Shown here: in pieces, positions 24,406 through 32,849 of the stretch | Layout of the letters: every line of letters begins with the position of its first letter | Numbering within the stretch: the stretch's first letter is position 1 | Source of the DNA: an uncultured Saprospiraceae bacterium | GTDB taxonomy: Bacteria; Bacteroidota; Bacteroidia; Chitinophagales; Saprospiraceae | NCBI GenBank assembly: GCA_938022935.1 | Contig: CALIHL010000024.1 | Span: 1-39,080, forward strand | Direction: 5' to 3' | Length of the DNA stretch: 39,080 bases | Position numbers and translations under genes: made by a program | The notes under the pieces: generated by a model | The model's input: the letters and a program-made list of their open reading frames with translations, nothing else | Told to the model about the DNA's origin: nothing | Database searches by the model: none

Positions 24406-25191
24406 TTAGAGATGATCCTTCAAGATCTTTCTGATGCTATCATGAAAGATTGCCCTCCGATGCCCCGTCTTGGTTAAGGTGGTCAGCTTGGTCTTGTTAG
24501 GATAAGTCTGTGCTAGGACTTCAGATGAGTTGTAGGGGATGACTTCATCTTCTGTACCATGTAAGAGGTTTACAGGACAAGACAAGAGCGATAAGTGCTT
24601 ATCATTATCAAGCGGATACTTAATCAGAAAGTTTGGTATCAATGGAAATATTCTATTCTTCAGATCAGCGATACTGACATAAGGAGCGATCATAATCAGT
24701 CTTTGCGGTTTGTTGAAAGCTGCTAGATAGGAGGCCATGCCTGTTCCTAATGAGTAGCCCGCTAATATGATCTTGGACTCGTCAAATTCCTTTTTTAGGA
24801 AGTCATATACCTTCTGCACATCGCTATAAAGCTCATCGATAGAAGAGATCTCACCATCGCTCTTACCAAATCCACGATAATCTAAAAGCAAGACATTATA
24901 ACCATAACCGCTAAACATCTCAGCTTGTCTTTGACACCTTCGAGCATTGCCTCTATTGCCATGAAGGTAGAGTACAACTCCTTTGGCATTTTCGACTTGA
25001 TGATATAGAGCATGTAGATTAACACCTTCATCCACAGGTATATTCACCTCTTGGCCAAAACGAAACTTTGTTCCTGGCGGAATAGCTTGAGGTCTGAATA
25101 TGATATCATCTTGTATAAAATATAGAACACCACAACTGATCACATACAAGATCAACAATGTGATGCCCGCTATTTTTAGAACTTTTTTCAA
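24406..25191 (-). CDS. Alpha/beta hydrolase, membrane-anchored (ABHD17/Bem46-like)
   Basis: The 261-residue protein has an N-terminal membrane helix (residues 5-26) and the family block DDIIFRPQAIPPG. The oxyanion-hole motif is LYLHGNRGN (77-79), the nucleophile Ser147 lies in AGYSLGTG, Asp215 lies in HGTEDEVIP, and His244 lies in KTGHRRAIFHD, so the catalytic triad is complete. Length and motifs match the Bem46/ABHD17-type group of serine hydrolases. The substrate is unknown; esters or acylated lipids are likely. It is a single gene divergent from the broken membrane-protein gene, with a 73-base gap between them. Confidence 0.88.
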   Translation of the reverse strand: MKKVLKIAGITLLILYVISCGVLYFIQDDIIFRPQAIPPGTKFRFGQEVNIPVDEGVNLHALYHQVENAKGVVLYLHGNRGNARRCQRQAEMFSGYGYNVLLLDYRGFGKSDGEISSIDELYSDVQKVYDFLKKEFDESKIILAGYSLGTGMASYLAAFNKPQRLIMIAPYVSIADLKNRIFPLIPNFLIKYPLDNDKHLSLLSCPVNLLHGTEDEVIPYNSSEVLAQTYPNKTKLTTLTKTGHRRAIFHDSIRKILKDHL

Positions 25192-25264
25192 GGATAGAAT
25201 TTCATTATAAACGAGATACCATCGTCGATGTTATTATCTTTGATAAGTACAACACAATTGATTT

Positions 25265-25888
25265 ATGAAGATACCTACTTGGGCAAAAATAGTAGGGTTA
25301 GTTATGGTGACTTTTGGCACTTTCGGTTCAGTGAATAATTATCAAAAAATGCGATTTCATCACATCAAGGAGGATTTCTCTTTTTTAAAGGAAGATATTA
25401 AAAGGGGCTCTGAATTGGCAGAAAAGGCAGGGGCAAGAGTTAGGGCATTCAAAAGAAGATAGCGCTCGTGTTAGAGACTTTCAAGAAGGTATGCAAGAAG
25501 AATTTGAAGAACTTGATTCTCGTTTGTCATTGACGAGTTTTTATGTTACATGGATTGTTCGTTTAGGTATTTTGGGTTTGTTTTCATCAATTGCTTTTGT
25601 TTTCGCAGGTCTTATAACATATTTAGGTCGGAAGCACGCTTTGCAAATGGCTTGCGGGGCAATAGATTTAAGTTGCTTCTCTATTTTTTTCATGTCGTTG
25701 TATTAGCAATTGACAATAAACACGGGACGTTAATTGAAATCCAAGAATCTATCAGGTTAATGCCTTATATGAGATACCCTCTATATGATACTCCAATTCA
25801 CATGGTTTTCATCAATATTGTTTTGATCATAACAATTGCGATTTCAAATAAACTGTACTTTTATAAACTGTCAATACTTGAACCATGA
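25265..25888 (+). pseudogene. Membrane protein gene with two compensating frameshifts
   Basis: Three frames join into one protein of about 207 residues. The first piece (MKIPTWAKIVGLVMVTFGTF to ELAEKAGARVRAF) stops at 25462. Removing one A from the AAAA near 25451-25454 lets it run on through KEDSARVRDFQEGMQEEFEE and two hydrophobic segments (FYVTWIVRLGILGLFSSIAF; SCFSIFF). Adding one T to the T run near 25684-25690 then leads into VVVLAIDNKHGTLIEIQESI and a last helix (FINIVLIITIAISNKLYFY). The stop overlaps the next ATG by four bases, as in an intact operon. I do not recognise the family. It is either decaying or carries sequence errors in homopolymers. Confidence 0.65.
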
Positions 25889-26424
25889 GAGTGTTTTTCA
25901 TAGTCTTACTAATTTTAGCTTATTGCAAAATCGATGCACAGAACACTAAGGACGTATCACTTGAACTGCAAGTTTATCCTACAGGTGTGATACCAGGATT
26001 AAGATATGAGACATCCATCAGTGAGCAGTCGAGCCTTTCATTTAGGATAGGATATAACATAGTTCGCCATCGTGACTTAGGTGTACATCAAGATGAAAGA
26101 GGAGGCGGTATCGGAGGGTCTCTTGGGTTTAGAAAATATTTCAAACCAGAATTCAAAGGCTGGAGTATATCCTTAAAGACGGATGTATGGTTCAACAAGA
26201 TAGACTGGTATGACATAGGACGAACCGACGAGCGCATAGAAGGCGAGACATCTATAACTGTACTTCAGCCCACTGCAGCGTTAGGCTACACTTTCGTAAA
26301 TAGTTCATTCTCCATAACCCCGACGCTCAGCTTTGGTTATGAATGGAACGTCAAAACAGTCGGTGAGCCAACTGGTCAAGGCTCCATTATTCTAATAGGA
26401 GTGCAGTTAGGGCGTAGATTCTAA
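25885..26424 (+). CDS. Outer-membrane beta-barrel-type protein
   Basis: The 179-residue protein has a signal peptide (MRVFFIVLLILAYCKIDA, cleaved before QN) and then alternating strands with Gly/aromatic turns, such as LELQVYPTGVIPGLRYETSI, GGGIGGSLGFRKYFKP and PTAALGYTFVNSSFSI. It ends in a terminal Phe (VQLGRRF), the usual signal for outer-membrane insertion. Roughly eight strands are expected. The ATGA overlap couples it to the broken membrane-protein gene upstream. Function is unknown. Confidence 0.75.
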   Translation: MRVFFIVLLILAYCKIDAQNTKDVSLELQVYPTGVIPGLRYETSISEQSSLSFRIGYNIVRHRDLGVHQDERGGGIGGSLGFRKYFKPEFKGWSISLKTDVWFNKIDWYDIGRTDERIEGETSITVLQPTAALGYTFVNSSFSITPTLSFGYEWNVKTVGEPTGQGSIILIGVQLGRRF

Positions 26425-26491
26425 GCCAATTGCTAATATTTGCGCTCCCTATTGAATTTAAAGACTTTCTTTATTTCTACATTCACAACTC

Positions 26492-28303
26492 ATGTGGACT
26501 CATACGCTTATTCGCTGGACTTTCTGTCTCTTAACTACACTCTGTGGAAGTGGATTAGTATTTAGTCAGATCGCGTTTGATGAAGCCCGAGAAGACCTCG
26601 GTGTTAGACATAAGTTGAGTGAAGGTACGGTCGGTGCAGGAGTCTCAGTCTTTGATTTTACTGGAGATGGTTTAGATGATCTTACCCTAGGCCAGACTGG
26701 TGGAGGACTTTCGTTTTATACCAACAATGGAGAAGGATTTGATAGAATCAGTCCACTGGTCAATAATCAAGAGTACATCAAGCAAATCAATTGGGTAGAC
26801 TATGATAACGATGGTGACTCAGATCTCTATGTCGCTGCTAACGACGGCATCAGCCGATTGTATCAGAACATGGGTGATCTTCAGTTTGTTGATGTAACGG
26901 AAGAGAGTGGCTTGCCGCTAAATATACACTTTGGATATGGCGCTTGTTGGGGAGATTATAATCGTGATGGTTGGTTAGATCTCTACTATGCATCCAAAGG
27001 TGTGATTGGTGATCCTGATGCGATCAGAAGTTATAATCGCCTGTTTAAGAATAACTCAGATGGGACATTTACCGAAAGGACAGAAGAATCTGGAACAGCA
27101 GATGATGATAAGCTTCCTTTCTGTGCAGCTTTCTTAGATTATAACAATGATATGTGGCCAGACATCTACATTGCCAATGATAAACTGACCTTCAACACAC
27201 TTTTAGAAAATAGTAAAGACGGGACCTTCTTAGACGTAAGTCAACAAACTGGTGCTGATGCAAGGATGAATGCTATGTGCGTTAACCCTGGAGATTATAA
27301 TCAGGATGGTTGGATGGATATCTATGTGACCAACACACCCATCGGTAGCCAGCTACTTCGTAATAGCGGAGTCCAGAATCAAGCTGGGTTTATACAATAT
27401 AGAAATGTTGCTGAAGACCTTCAAGCACACTTTCCAGGAGGGAACTGTTGGGGCTCTAACTTTTTAGATGCAGACAACGATGGAGATCTTGATCTTTATA
27501 TTAGTAGTTCTATAGATCAGCCAAGAGAGACGTCCAGTATATTTTATGAAAATATAGAAGGTACCTCTTTCGATGTTCCCTTTATAGAAGGCTTCATGGG
27601 AGATACTACTCAGAGTTATACCAATGCCATAGGAGACTTTGACAATGATGGTCTGATTGATATTGTGGTTCAAAACAATCCGCCTTATGATTTCTACTTA
27701 TGGAAGAACAAGACGGTGACGACCAACCATTGGTTGAAAGTAGATTTAGAAGGTGTAAAAAGTAATAGAGATGGTGTCGGCGTAAGAATTGAGTCCTATG
27801 TGGCAGAAGGCTATCAGATGCAGTTTACTTTATGTGGGTCTGGATTCTTGGGCCAAAACTCTTCTTACAAACACATCGGTCTTGGTGCTTCTGATGTGTT
27901 AGATACACTTGTCGTGACTTGGCCTACTGGGCATGTAGATAGATTTTATAATCTTGCGTCCAACCAAGTCTTTAAAGTTGTAGAAGGGAGTTCTGCCAAT
28001 GGAGAGATCAATGTTTCTTCCGATGTTACAATCGTTGAAAGAAGATTACCAACTGCAACAAAAAGAATTGATCAAACATCAGTGCAGCTTTTTCCGAACC
28101 CAGGGGCTAACAAGTTCTCGATAACAACGGAAGAAAAAATAAGAAGACTTGAAATAGTCGATGTGAATGGAATGACTGTTCTTCAATGCAATGAACCCAG
28201 ACAACATGAAGTCGATGCTTCTTATCTTCCTGAGGGCATATACTTTGTAAGGGTATTGTTTGATAATGATAATTCCACCATTGTAAAGTGGATTAAACTA
28301 TAA
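26492..28303 (+). CDS. Secreted FG-GAP/VCBS repeat protein with ASPIC/UnbV and type IX sorting domain
   Basis: The 603-residue protein has a signal peptide (residues 1-26) and then a beta-propeller of FG-GAP repeats with calcium-binding Asp-rich loops: FDFTGDGLDDL, YDNDGDSDLY, YNRDGWLDLY, YNQDGWMDIY, DADNDGDLDLY and FDNDGLIDIV. An ASPIC/UnbV domain lies at about 420-500 (NRDGVGVRIESYVAEGY; IGLGASDVLDTLVVTWPTGH). The last 80 residues match the type A sorting domain of type IX secretion: LFPNPGANKFSI, LEIVDVNGMTVL, LPEGIYFVRV, and the end VKWIKL. It is therefore predicted to be exported through the outer membrane and attached or released. The molecular role of CRTAC1-like proteins in bacteria is unclear. 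The next gene begins six bases downstream. Confidence 0.92.
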   Translation: MWTHTLIRWTFCLLTTLCGSGLVFSQIAFDEAREDLGVRHKLSEGTVGAGVSVFDFTGDGLDDLTLGQTGGGLSFYTNNGEGFDRISPLVNNQEYIKQINWVDYDNDGDSDLYVAANDGISRLYQNMGDLQFVDVTEESGLPLNIHFGYGACWGDYNRDGWLDLYYASKGVIGDPDAIRSYNRLFKNNSDGTFTERTEESGTADDDKLPFCAAFLDYNNDMWPDIYIANDKLTFNTLLENSKDGTFLDVSQQTGADARMNAMCVNPGDYNQDGWMDIYVTNTPIGSQLLRNSGVQNQAGFIQYRNVAEDLQAHFPGGNCWGSNFLDADNDGDLDLYISSSIDQPRETSSIFYENIEGTSFDVPFIEGFMGDTTQSYTNAIGDFDNDGLIDIVVQNNPPYDFYLWKNKTVTTNHWLKVDLEGVKSNRDGVGVRIESYVAEGYQMQFTLCGSGFLGQNSSYKHIGLGASDVLDTLVVTWPTGHVDRFYNLASNQVFKVVEGSSANGEINVSSDVTIVERRLPTATKRIDQTSVQLFPNPGANKFSITTEEKIRRLEIVDVNGMTVLQCNEPRQHEVDASYLPEGIYFVRVLFDNDNSTIVKWIKL

Positions 28304-28308
28304 AATCG

Positions 28309-29292
28309 ATGAAGGCAGTATTAATACAAGACTTTGGTGATGTTGACCAATTGTATATCGGAGAAGTAGATGCTCCTGAGCTAATACAAAACTCTATACG
28401 AGTAAAGGTTGTAGCGACTGCACTCAATCGCGCAGACACCTTACAGCGTAAGGGTTTTTATCCTCCACCTCCTGGAGCAAGCCCAGTGCTTGGTTTAGAG
28501 ATGGCTGGTGAAGTCATAGAAGTTGGAGAAAAAGTAACAAAGTGGAATAAAGGAGATAGGGTATGTGGATTGTTGGCTGGCGGTGGATATGCAGAACAAG
28601 TAGTCATCCATGAAGATGTTGCTATGTCTATTCCTGAAGGCATGTCATATACGGACGCTGCTGGTATACCAGAAGTGTTCTTAACCGCCTTTCAAGCTTT
28701 GAGTTATTTGGCAAAGCTGCAGCCAGCAGAACAGATACTAATCCATGCTGGAGCCAGTGGAGTAGGGACCGCAGCGATACAATTAGCCAAAGCGATGGGA
28801 GCTGGAAAAGTTATCGTTTCTGCTTCCAAAGGGAAGCATCAGATATGTAAAGATCTTGGTGCTGATGATACAATCGACTACGCAAGTCAGAACTTTCAAG
28901 AAGAAGTAGCAAAGCTAACAGATGGTGTTGGTGTCGATGTTATCATCGATTTCTTAGCTGCAGCTTACTTTCAAAAGAACATAAACTCGCTCAACTTCGA
29001 TGGGCGGATGATCATGTTGGCCTTGATGGGTGGCATGCAGTTGGATAACGTCAATATTGGCAACATCCTTAGAAAAAGGATCAGAATCATTGGCTCAACG
29101 CTAAGAGCAAGAACTATAGATTATAAAATTGGATTGACTAAGGACTTCAGCAACTTCGCTATGCATAGGTTTGCAGATGGATCGCTCAAGCCAGTTATTG
29201 ATTCTATTTATAATTGGAATAATGTGCAAGAAGCACATAGCCATATGGAGGCCAATAAAAACAAAGGCAAAATTATCTTGACCATTGACTAG
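28309..29292 (+). CDS. NAD(P)H:quinone oxidoreductase, zinc-independent MDR family (PIG3-like)
   Basis: The 327-residue protein is a medium-chain dehydrogenase/reductase: a GroES-like N-terminal part (NRADTLQRKGFYPPPPGASP, GLEMAGEVIEVGEKV) and a Rossmann domain with IHAGASGVGTAAIQLAKAMG at about 145-164. Zinc-binding cysteines of alcohol dehydrogenases are absent. The pattern is closest to the TP53I3/PIG3 branch of quinone oxidoreductases. Length is normal. It starts six bases after the secreted-protein gene and converges on the uridine kinase gene, whose stop is 12 bases away. It likely reduces quinones with NADPH in the cytoplasm. Confidence 0.92.
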   Translation: MKAVLIQDFGDVDQLYIGEVDAPELIQNSIRVKVVATALNRADTLQRKGFYPPPPGASPVLGLEMAGEVIEVGEKVTKWNKGDRVCGLLAGGGYAEQVVIHEDVAMSIPEGMSYTDAAGIPEVFLTAFQALSYLAKLQPAEQILIHAGASGVGTAAIQLAKAMGAGKVIVSASKGKHQICKDLGADDTIDYASQNFQEEVAKLTDGVGVDVIIDFLAAAYFQKNINSLNFDGRMIMLALMGGMQLDNVNIGNILRKRIRIIGSTLRARTIDYKIGLTKDFSNFAMHRFADGSLKPVIDSIYNWNNVQEAHSHMEANKNKGKIILTID

Positions 29293-29304
29293 CCAGAATA
29301 GAGG

Positions 29305-29931
29305 TTATAGAACTTGCTGTATTCTTTCTTTCAACAAGGCCTCTCCATTACTCAGATCAATGGTGTTGTCTACTAAGAGATCCATCTTAGTGACATGAGG
29401 ATCAATGAATTTTTTATAAGCTGGTTCAACATGATTGAAATATCGATACTTGGTGATCTCTTCTGTATAATCTCGTTCTGCCATGTCTCTTTTTAATCTC
29501 CTTGCATAAGCCAGCTCCAATGGCAGCTGTACCATCACTTTATAATCAAGATGAGACATGATCTTATCATAGTGATAGATAAAGAGCCCTTCAACAAGGA
29601 TTACTTTATTGCTCTTGATATGGATATGTCCGACACCGCTCTCTGACTTAAAATCATAAATAGGAATTTCTATGTCAGTTCCGGTCACAAGCAAGTCAAG
29701 ATCAGAGCAGAACTTCTGCTTTTGAAAAGAAGTAGGGAGGTCAAAGTTTTTATAACCTTGATCATCGACATACTGATGGTCGCTATCGAGGTAGTAATTA
29801 TCCATTGTGTGCAATGAAACCTTGTCATCACCAAAGTGCTTTTGGATGTTTCTTACGAAAGAGGTTTTACCACTTCCACTTCTTCCAGTGACTCCGATGA
29901 TATATGGCTTCGCGCTATTGATGGCTTCTTC
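29305..29931 (-). CDS. udk: Uridine kinase, full-length frame without a usual start codon
   Basis: The frame opens directly after the tyrS stop (29932-29934) and encodes up to 208 residues, the normal length for bacterial uridine kinase. It shows the P-loop GVTGRSGSGKTSFV, then LHTMDNYYLDSD, IPIYDFKSESGVGHI, KVILVEGLFIYH and RLKRDMAERDYTEE, which are landmarks of the family. It phosphorylates uridine or cytidine for pyrimidine salvage. No ATG, GTG or TTG occurs before the P-loop; the first TTG (29814) would remove it. An ATC at 29922 would give INSAKPYIIGVTG, exactly where homologues begin. The start is therefore non-canonical, mutated, misread, or reached by readthrough from tyrS, with which it shares the frame. 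Confidence 0.85.
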   Translation of the reverse strand, partial: EEAINSAKPYIIGVTGRSGSGKTSFVRNIQKHFGDDKVSLHTMDNYYLDSDHQYVDDQGYKNFDLPTSFQKQKFCSDLDLLVTGTDIEIPIYDFKSESGVGHIHIKSNKVILVEGLFIYHYDKIMSHLDYKVMVQLPLELAYARRLKRDMAERDYTEEITKYRYFNHVEPAYKKFIDPHVTKMDLLVDNTIDLSNGEALLKERIQQVL

Positions 29932-31203
29932 TTAAGTCGTTGAGATTAGGTATTTATTCTTCTTGCCGTTTTCGACCATAATATAGTTCCCTTGAAGAAG
30001 ATCATTACTATCCAGTAAGTGATTATGATCAGATATTTTCACTTTATTGATAGACAGTGCGTTATTCTTTATAGCACGTCGTGCATCTCCTTTAGAAGAG
30101 CAGATAGCCGTATGTTCTGCTATAAGATCTACCACATTAACTTGCCCTTTGACCATGTCACCTGACACGTTAAAGCTTGGTATCTCTTGACCGATGGTCT
30201 TGAGCGCATCAACTGATAAAGACTTAAGCTTGTCAGCAGTAGCATTTTTATTAAATAGAATCTCAGATACATCTTCTACTGCTGCATAGTCTTCTTCAGA
30301 ATGTATGCGTACTGTTAGCTCCTCTGCAAGCTTCTTTTTAAGAGTACGAGGATCCAATTCTTTTTCATCTGACTCGATCTCTTCTCTCTCTTTGAATGAA
30401 AAATATCTGTAAAACTTCGCGAGATCCGCATCATCAGCATTGATCCAAAACTGGTAAAACTTGTATGGCGAAGTCATATTAGGATCCAACCATAAGTTGC
30501 CTTCTTCTGACTTGCCAAACTTCTTACCATCTGCCTTTGTCAAGAGTGGGGTAGTGATGGCATAAGCTTTTCCGCCTTCTACATTGCGTCGGATAAACTC
30601 TGTACCAGAAGTGATATTACCCCATTGATCAGATCCGCCCATCTGAAACTTACAATTATAATTTTTGTACAAGCACTGGAAGTCGTAAGCCTGCAGTAAT
30701 TGATAGCTAAACTCCGTGAATGACAGACCCGTTTCCAATCGATTCTTCACACTATCCTTGCTCATCATATAGTTGACGGTCAGGTTCTTTCCTACATCTC
30801 TCAGGAAGTCGAGCACATTCATGTCTTTATAAAAATCATAGTTGTTGATCATGAGGGCTTTGTTCTCACCATCATTGAAGTTGAGAAACTTCTCTGCTTG
30901 CTTTCTTTGAAAGGCCAAGTTCTTGTCCAGCTCATCTTCAGTCTTTAACAAACGCTCTTTATCCTTACCTGATGGGTCACCGATACGACCAGTAGCACCA
31001 CCCAAAAGAAAGATCGGCTGGTGCCCGCTCTGTTGCCAGAAGGACAAGATCATCAACTGTACATAGTTACCGATCGTTAAGGATGGCGCCGTCGGATCAA
31101 AACCGATATAACCAGTATTCATCCCTTTGCTCAATATCTCTTTCACTCCAGGCGTACTGTCTTGAAGCATCCCTCGCCACGTCAGCTCGTCGATAAAGTT
31201 CAT
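29932..31203 (-). CDS. tyrS: Tyrosine--tRNA ligase
   Basis: The 423-residue class I aminoacyl-tRNA synthetase has a HIGH-type motif reading TIGN (43-46) within GYIGFDPTAPSLTIGNYV, a tyrosine/tRNA pocket motif QMGGSDQWGN (187-196) and a KMSKS-type loop reading KFGKS (228-232). The C-terminal S4-like domain contains SKGDARRAIKNNALSINKVK. It charges tRNA-Tyr in the cytoplasm. ATG at 31203 gives the expected N-terminus, MNFIDELTWRGM. The uridine kinase frame follows without a gap in the same frame. The gene diverges from the permease gene over about 130 bases. Confidence 0.96.
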   Translation of the reverse strand: MNFIDELTWRGMLQDSTPGVKEILSKGMNTGYIGFDPTAPSLTIGNYVQLMILSFWQQSGHQPIFLLGGATGRIGDPSGKDKERLLKTEDELDKNLAFQRKQAEKFLNFNDGENKALMINNYDFYKDMNVLDFLRDVGKNLTVNYMMSKDSVKNRLETGLSFTEFSYQLLQAYDFQCLYKNYNCKFQMGGSDQWGNITSGTEFIRRNVEGGKAYAITTPLLTKADGKKFGKSEEGNLWLDPNMTSPYKFYQFWINADDADLAKFYRYFSFKEREEIESDEKELDPRTLKKKLAEELTVRIHSEEDYAAVEDVSEILFNKNATADKLKSLSVDALKTIGQEIPSFNVSGDMVKGQVNVVDLIAEHTAICSSKGDARRAIKNNALSINKVKISDHNHLLDSNDLLQGNYIMVENGKKNKYLISTT

Positions 31204-31334
31204 GTCTTATGATTTTGGGCAAAAGTAGCTATTCTCGGTTACAGAACATATACTTATCGTATCTCTAGATCATCCTTTGATTTATCCAGGTTGTAAGACC
31301 AAGAATGGACGATTGGTTTATCTTCACGACCTGT

Positions 31335-32627
31335 ATGAACTTCGAGCGATACATAGCTTCCAGGATATCCAATCCAACTGGTAAGAGCTTCTCTGGCCTC
31401 ATTGTCAAGATTGCCATAGCAGCAATAGCTTTGAGCATGATGGTCATGATTTTGACCACTAATATCATCACAGGATTTAAAAATGAGATCTCAGATAAGG
31501 TCTTCAACTTCTGGGGGCACATCCACATAGCGGATGGGCTATCGGGGGATTCGTTTGAACTGATACCGATCCGTAAGGATAAAGAGTTGGTTGACTCATT
31601 GTTGAGGATCACTTCGGTATCCTATTTCAGGCCTTCTTCTTTTGAAAATGATCAACCTAATAATGTACAGCAGTCCAATGGAGGGATCACTCATGTTGAA
31701 GCATTTACAGTAGTGCCTGGTATAGTTGCTGATAAAACACAGTTTGAAGGTCTCTTGCTCAAGGGCTTAGATCAAAACTATGATGTAGATCGCATCCAGA
31801 GCTTTGTCAAGTCAGGCTCGTTTATCGACTTCAGCGGAGAGAAGGGGTCACGTGATATGATGATCTCGCAGTACACCGCAAGACGAATGAACTTTGAGGT
31901 AGGCCAAAAGGTCAATGTCAGCTTTATCCTTGATGAAGTACCGACCAAAAGACAATTCACGATAACGGGTATCTACAACACAGGCCTTGAAGAGTATGAT
32001 CGGAGGTTTGCTCTGGTTGACATGCGTGTCTTGCAAGATTTACTGGGCTGGGCGCCAGATCAAGTGTCTGGATTAGAAGTATTCGTAGAAGACTTGGATG
32101 ATCTACCATTGATCAACGACTTCATCTACTTTGAGCTCTTGCCACCGGCTACATATAGCGAGACAGTAAGGACAAAGTTCTCTGAGATCTTCGAGTGGTT
32201 AGAACTTCAAAATGTAAACGAGCGGGTGATTATCTTCTTGATGATCTTAGTCGCCTTGATCAATATGATCACAGCGCTTATGATCTTCGTCTTAGAGCGC
32301 ACCCGTATGATTGGTGTTTTAAAGGCGCTTGGCGCTACGAACTGGTCCGTGCGAAAGATCTTTTTATACAACGCTGGAGGTATCATTATAAAAGGTGTCC
32401 TTATCGGAAATGGAATAGCTATCCTCTTATGCCTCATCCAGAAGTACACTGGTTTATTAAAACTCAATGAAGCAGATTATTACCTGAGTCAGGTGCCAAT
32501 TGAGTTCAATCTATGGTCAATGTTTTTAATCAATGCAGGTACAATTCTGGTAGTCTTGATCTTCATGCTGGTCCCAAGCTTAATCATTACTCAGATCACA
32601 CCGGTGAAGACCATACAGTTTAAGTAG
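31335..32627 (+). CDS. LolC/E-type (FtsX/MacB fold) ABC transporter permease
   Basis: The roughly 430-residue protein has the layout of lipoprotein-releasing permeases: an N-terminal helix (IVKIAIAAIALSMMVMILTT), a periplasmic MacB_PCD-like domain of about 200 residues, and three C-terminal helices with the coupling stretch FVLERTRMIGVLKALGATNW and NAGGIIIKGVLIGNGIAIL. Bacteroidota use single-type LolCE-like permeases with a separate LolD ATPase, which is not in this window. ATG at 31335 (MNFERYIASRIS) is preferred because homologues start MNFE/MNL just before the first helix; an upstream in-frame ATG at 31305 would add ten residues. Transfer of lipoproteins to the outer-membrane pathway is the likely role. 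Confidence 0.85.
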   Translation: MNFERYIASRISNPTGKSFSGLIVKIAIAAIALSMMVMILTTNIITGFKNEISDKVFNFWGHIHIADGLSGDSFELIPIRKDKELVDSLLRITSVSYFRPSSFENDQPNNVQQSNGGITHVEAFTVVPGIVADKTQFEGLLLKGLDQNYDVDRIQSFVKSGSFIDFSGEKGSRDMMISQYTARRMNFEVGQKVNVSFILDEVPTKRQFTITGIYNTGLEEYDRRFALVDMRVLQDLLGWAPDQVSGLEVFVEDLDDLPLINDFIYFELLPPATYSETVRTKFSEIFEWLELQNVNERVIIFLMILVALINMITALMIFVLERTRMIGVLKALGATNWSVRKIFLYNAGGIIIKGVLIGNGIAILLCLIQKYTGLLKLNEADYYLSQVPIEFNLWSMFLINAGTILVVLIFMLVPSLIITQITPVKTIQFK

Positions 32628-32730
32628 GTGCATATTGTTGTCTTTGAGTGCTTAGCAGTGTCTAAGTAGTCAAAAATGCTTCTTTGTTGCGTTTGAGGTC
32701 CTTATTTGCATAGATTGTTTTTCTCATGGC

Positions 32731-32750
32731 CTTCGAGCGTAGTCGAGAAG
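32731..32750. repeat. Single copy of a CTTCGAGCGTAGTCGAGAAG-type short inverted element
   Basis: This is a 20-base imperfect palindrome with CTTC/GAAG ends, in the gap between two convergent genes. It looks like the short dispersed elements (CTTCGACT...CGGAGTCGAAG type) that I associate with Bacteroidota intergenic regions. Only one copy is in the window. Confidence 0.35.
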
Positions 32751-32795
32751 CACATATAGCTTATAACCAAATAAGTCAAAAGGAGACATGGGCAT

Positions 32796-32826
32796 AAAAA
32801 AAGGAAGATCGTTGCCGACCTTCCTT
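32796..32826 (-). terminator. infC: Rho-independent terminator behind infC
   Basis: Bases 32801-32811 (AAGGAAGATCG) pair with 32816-32826 (CGACCTTCCTT) in an 11-base stem with one mismatch and a TTGC loop. On the minus strand it is followed by seven T (A run 32796-32802). It lies 23 bases past the infC stop and ends that transcript. Confidence 0.85.
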
Positions 32827-32849
32827 GAGTATATCTAGTTGTATTGTTA

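Noticed and set aside
26430..26445. TAATATTTG upstream of the FG-GAP gene (a similar word at about 36599) as a -7 box
   Set aside because: It has three instead of two bases between TA and TTTG and no -33 element.
29305..29814. Uridine kinase annotated from the TTG at 29814
   Set aside because: This start removes the P-loop, which is encoded just upstream in the same frame; the gene must begin earlier.
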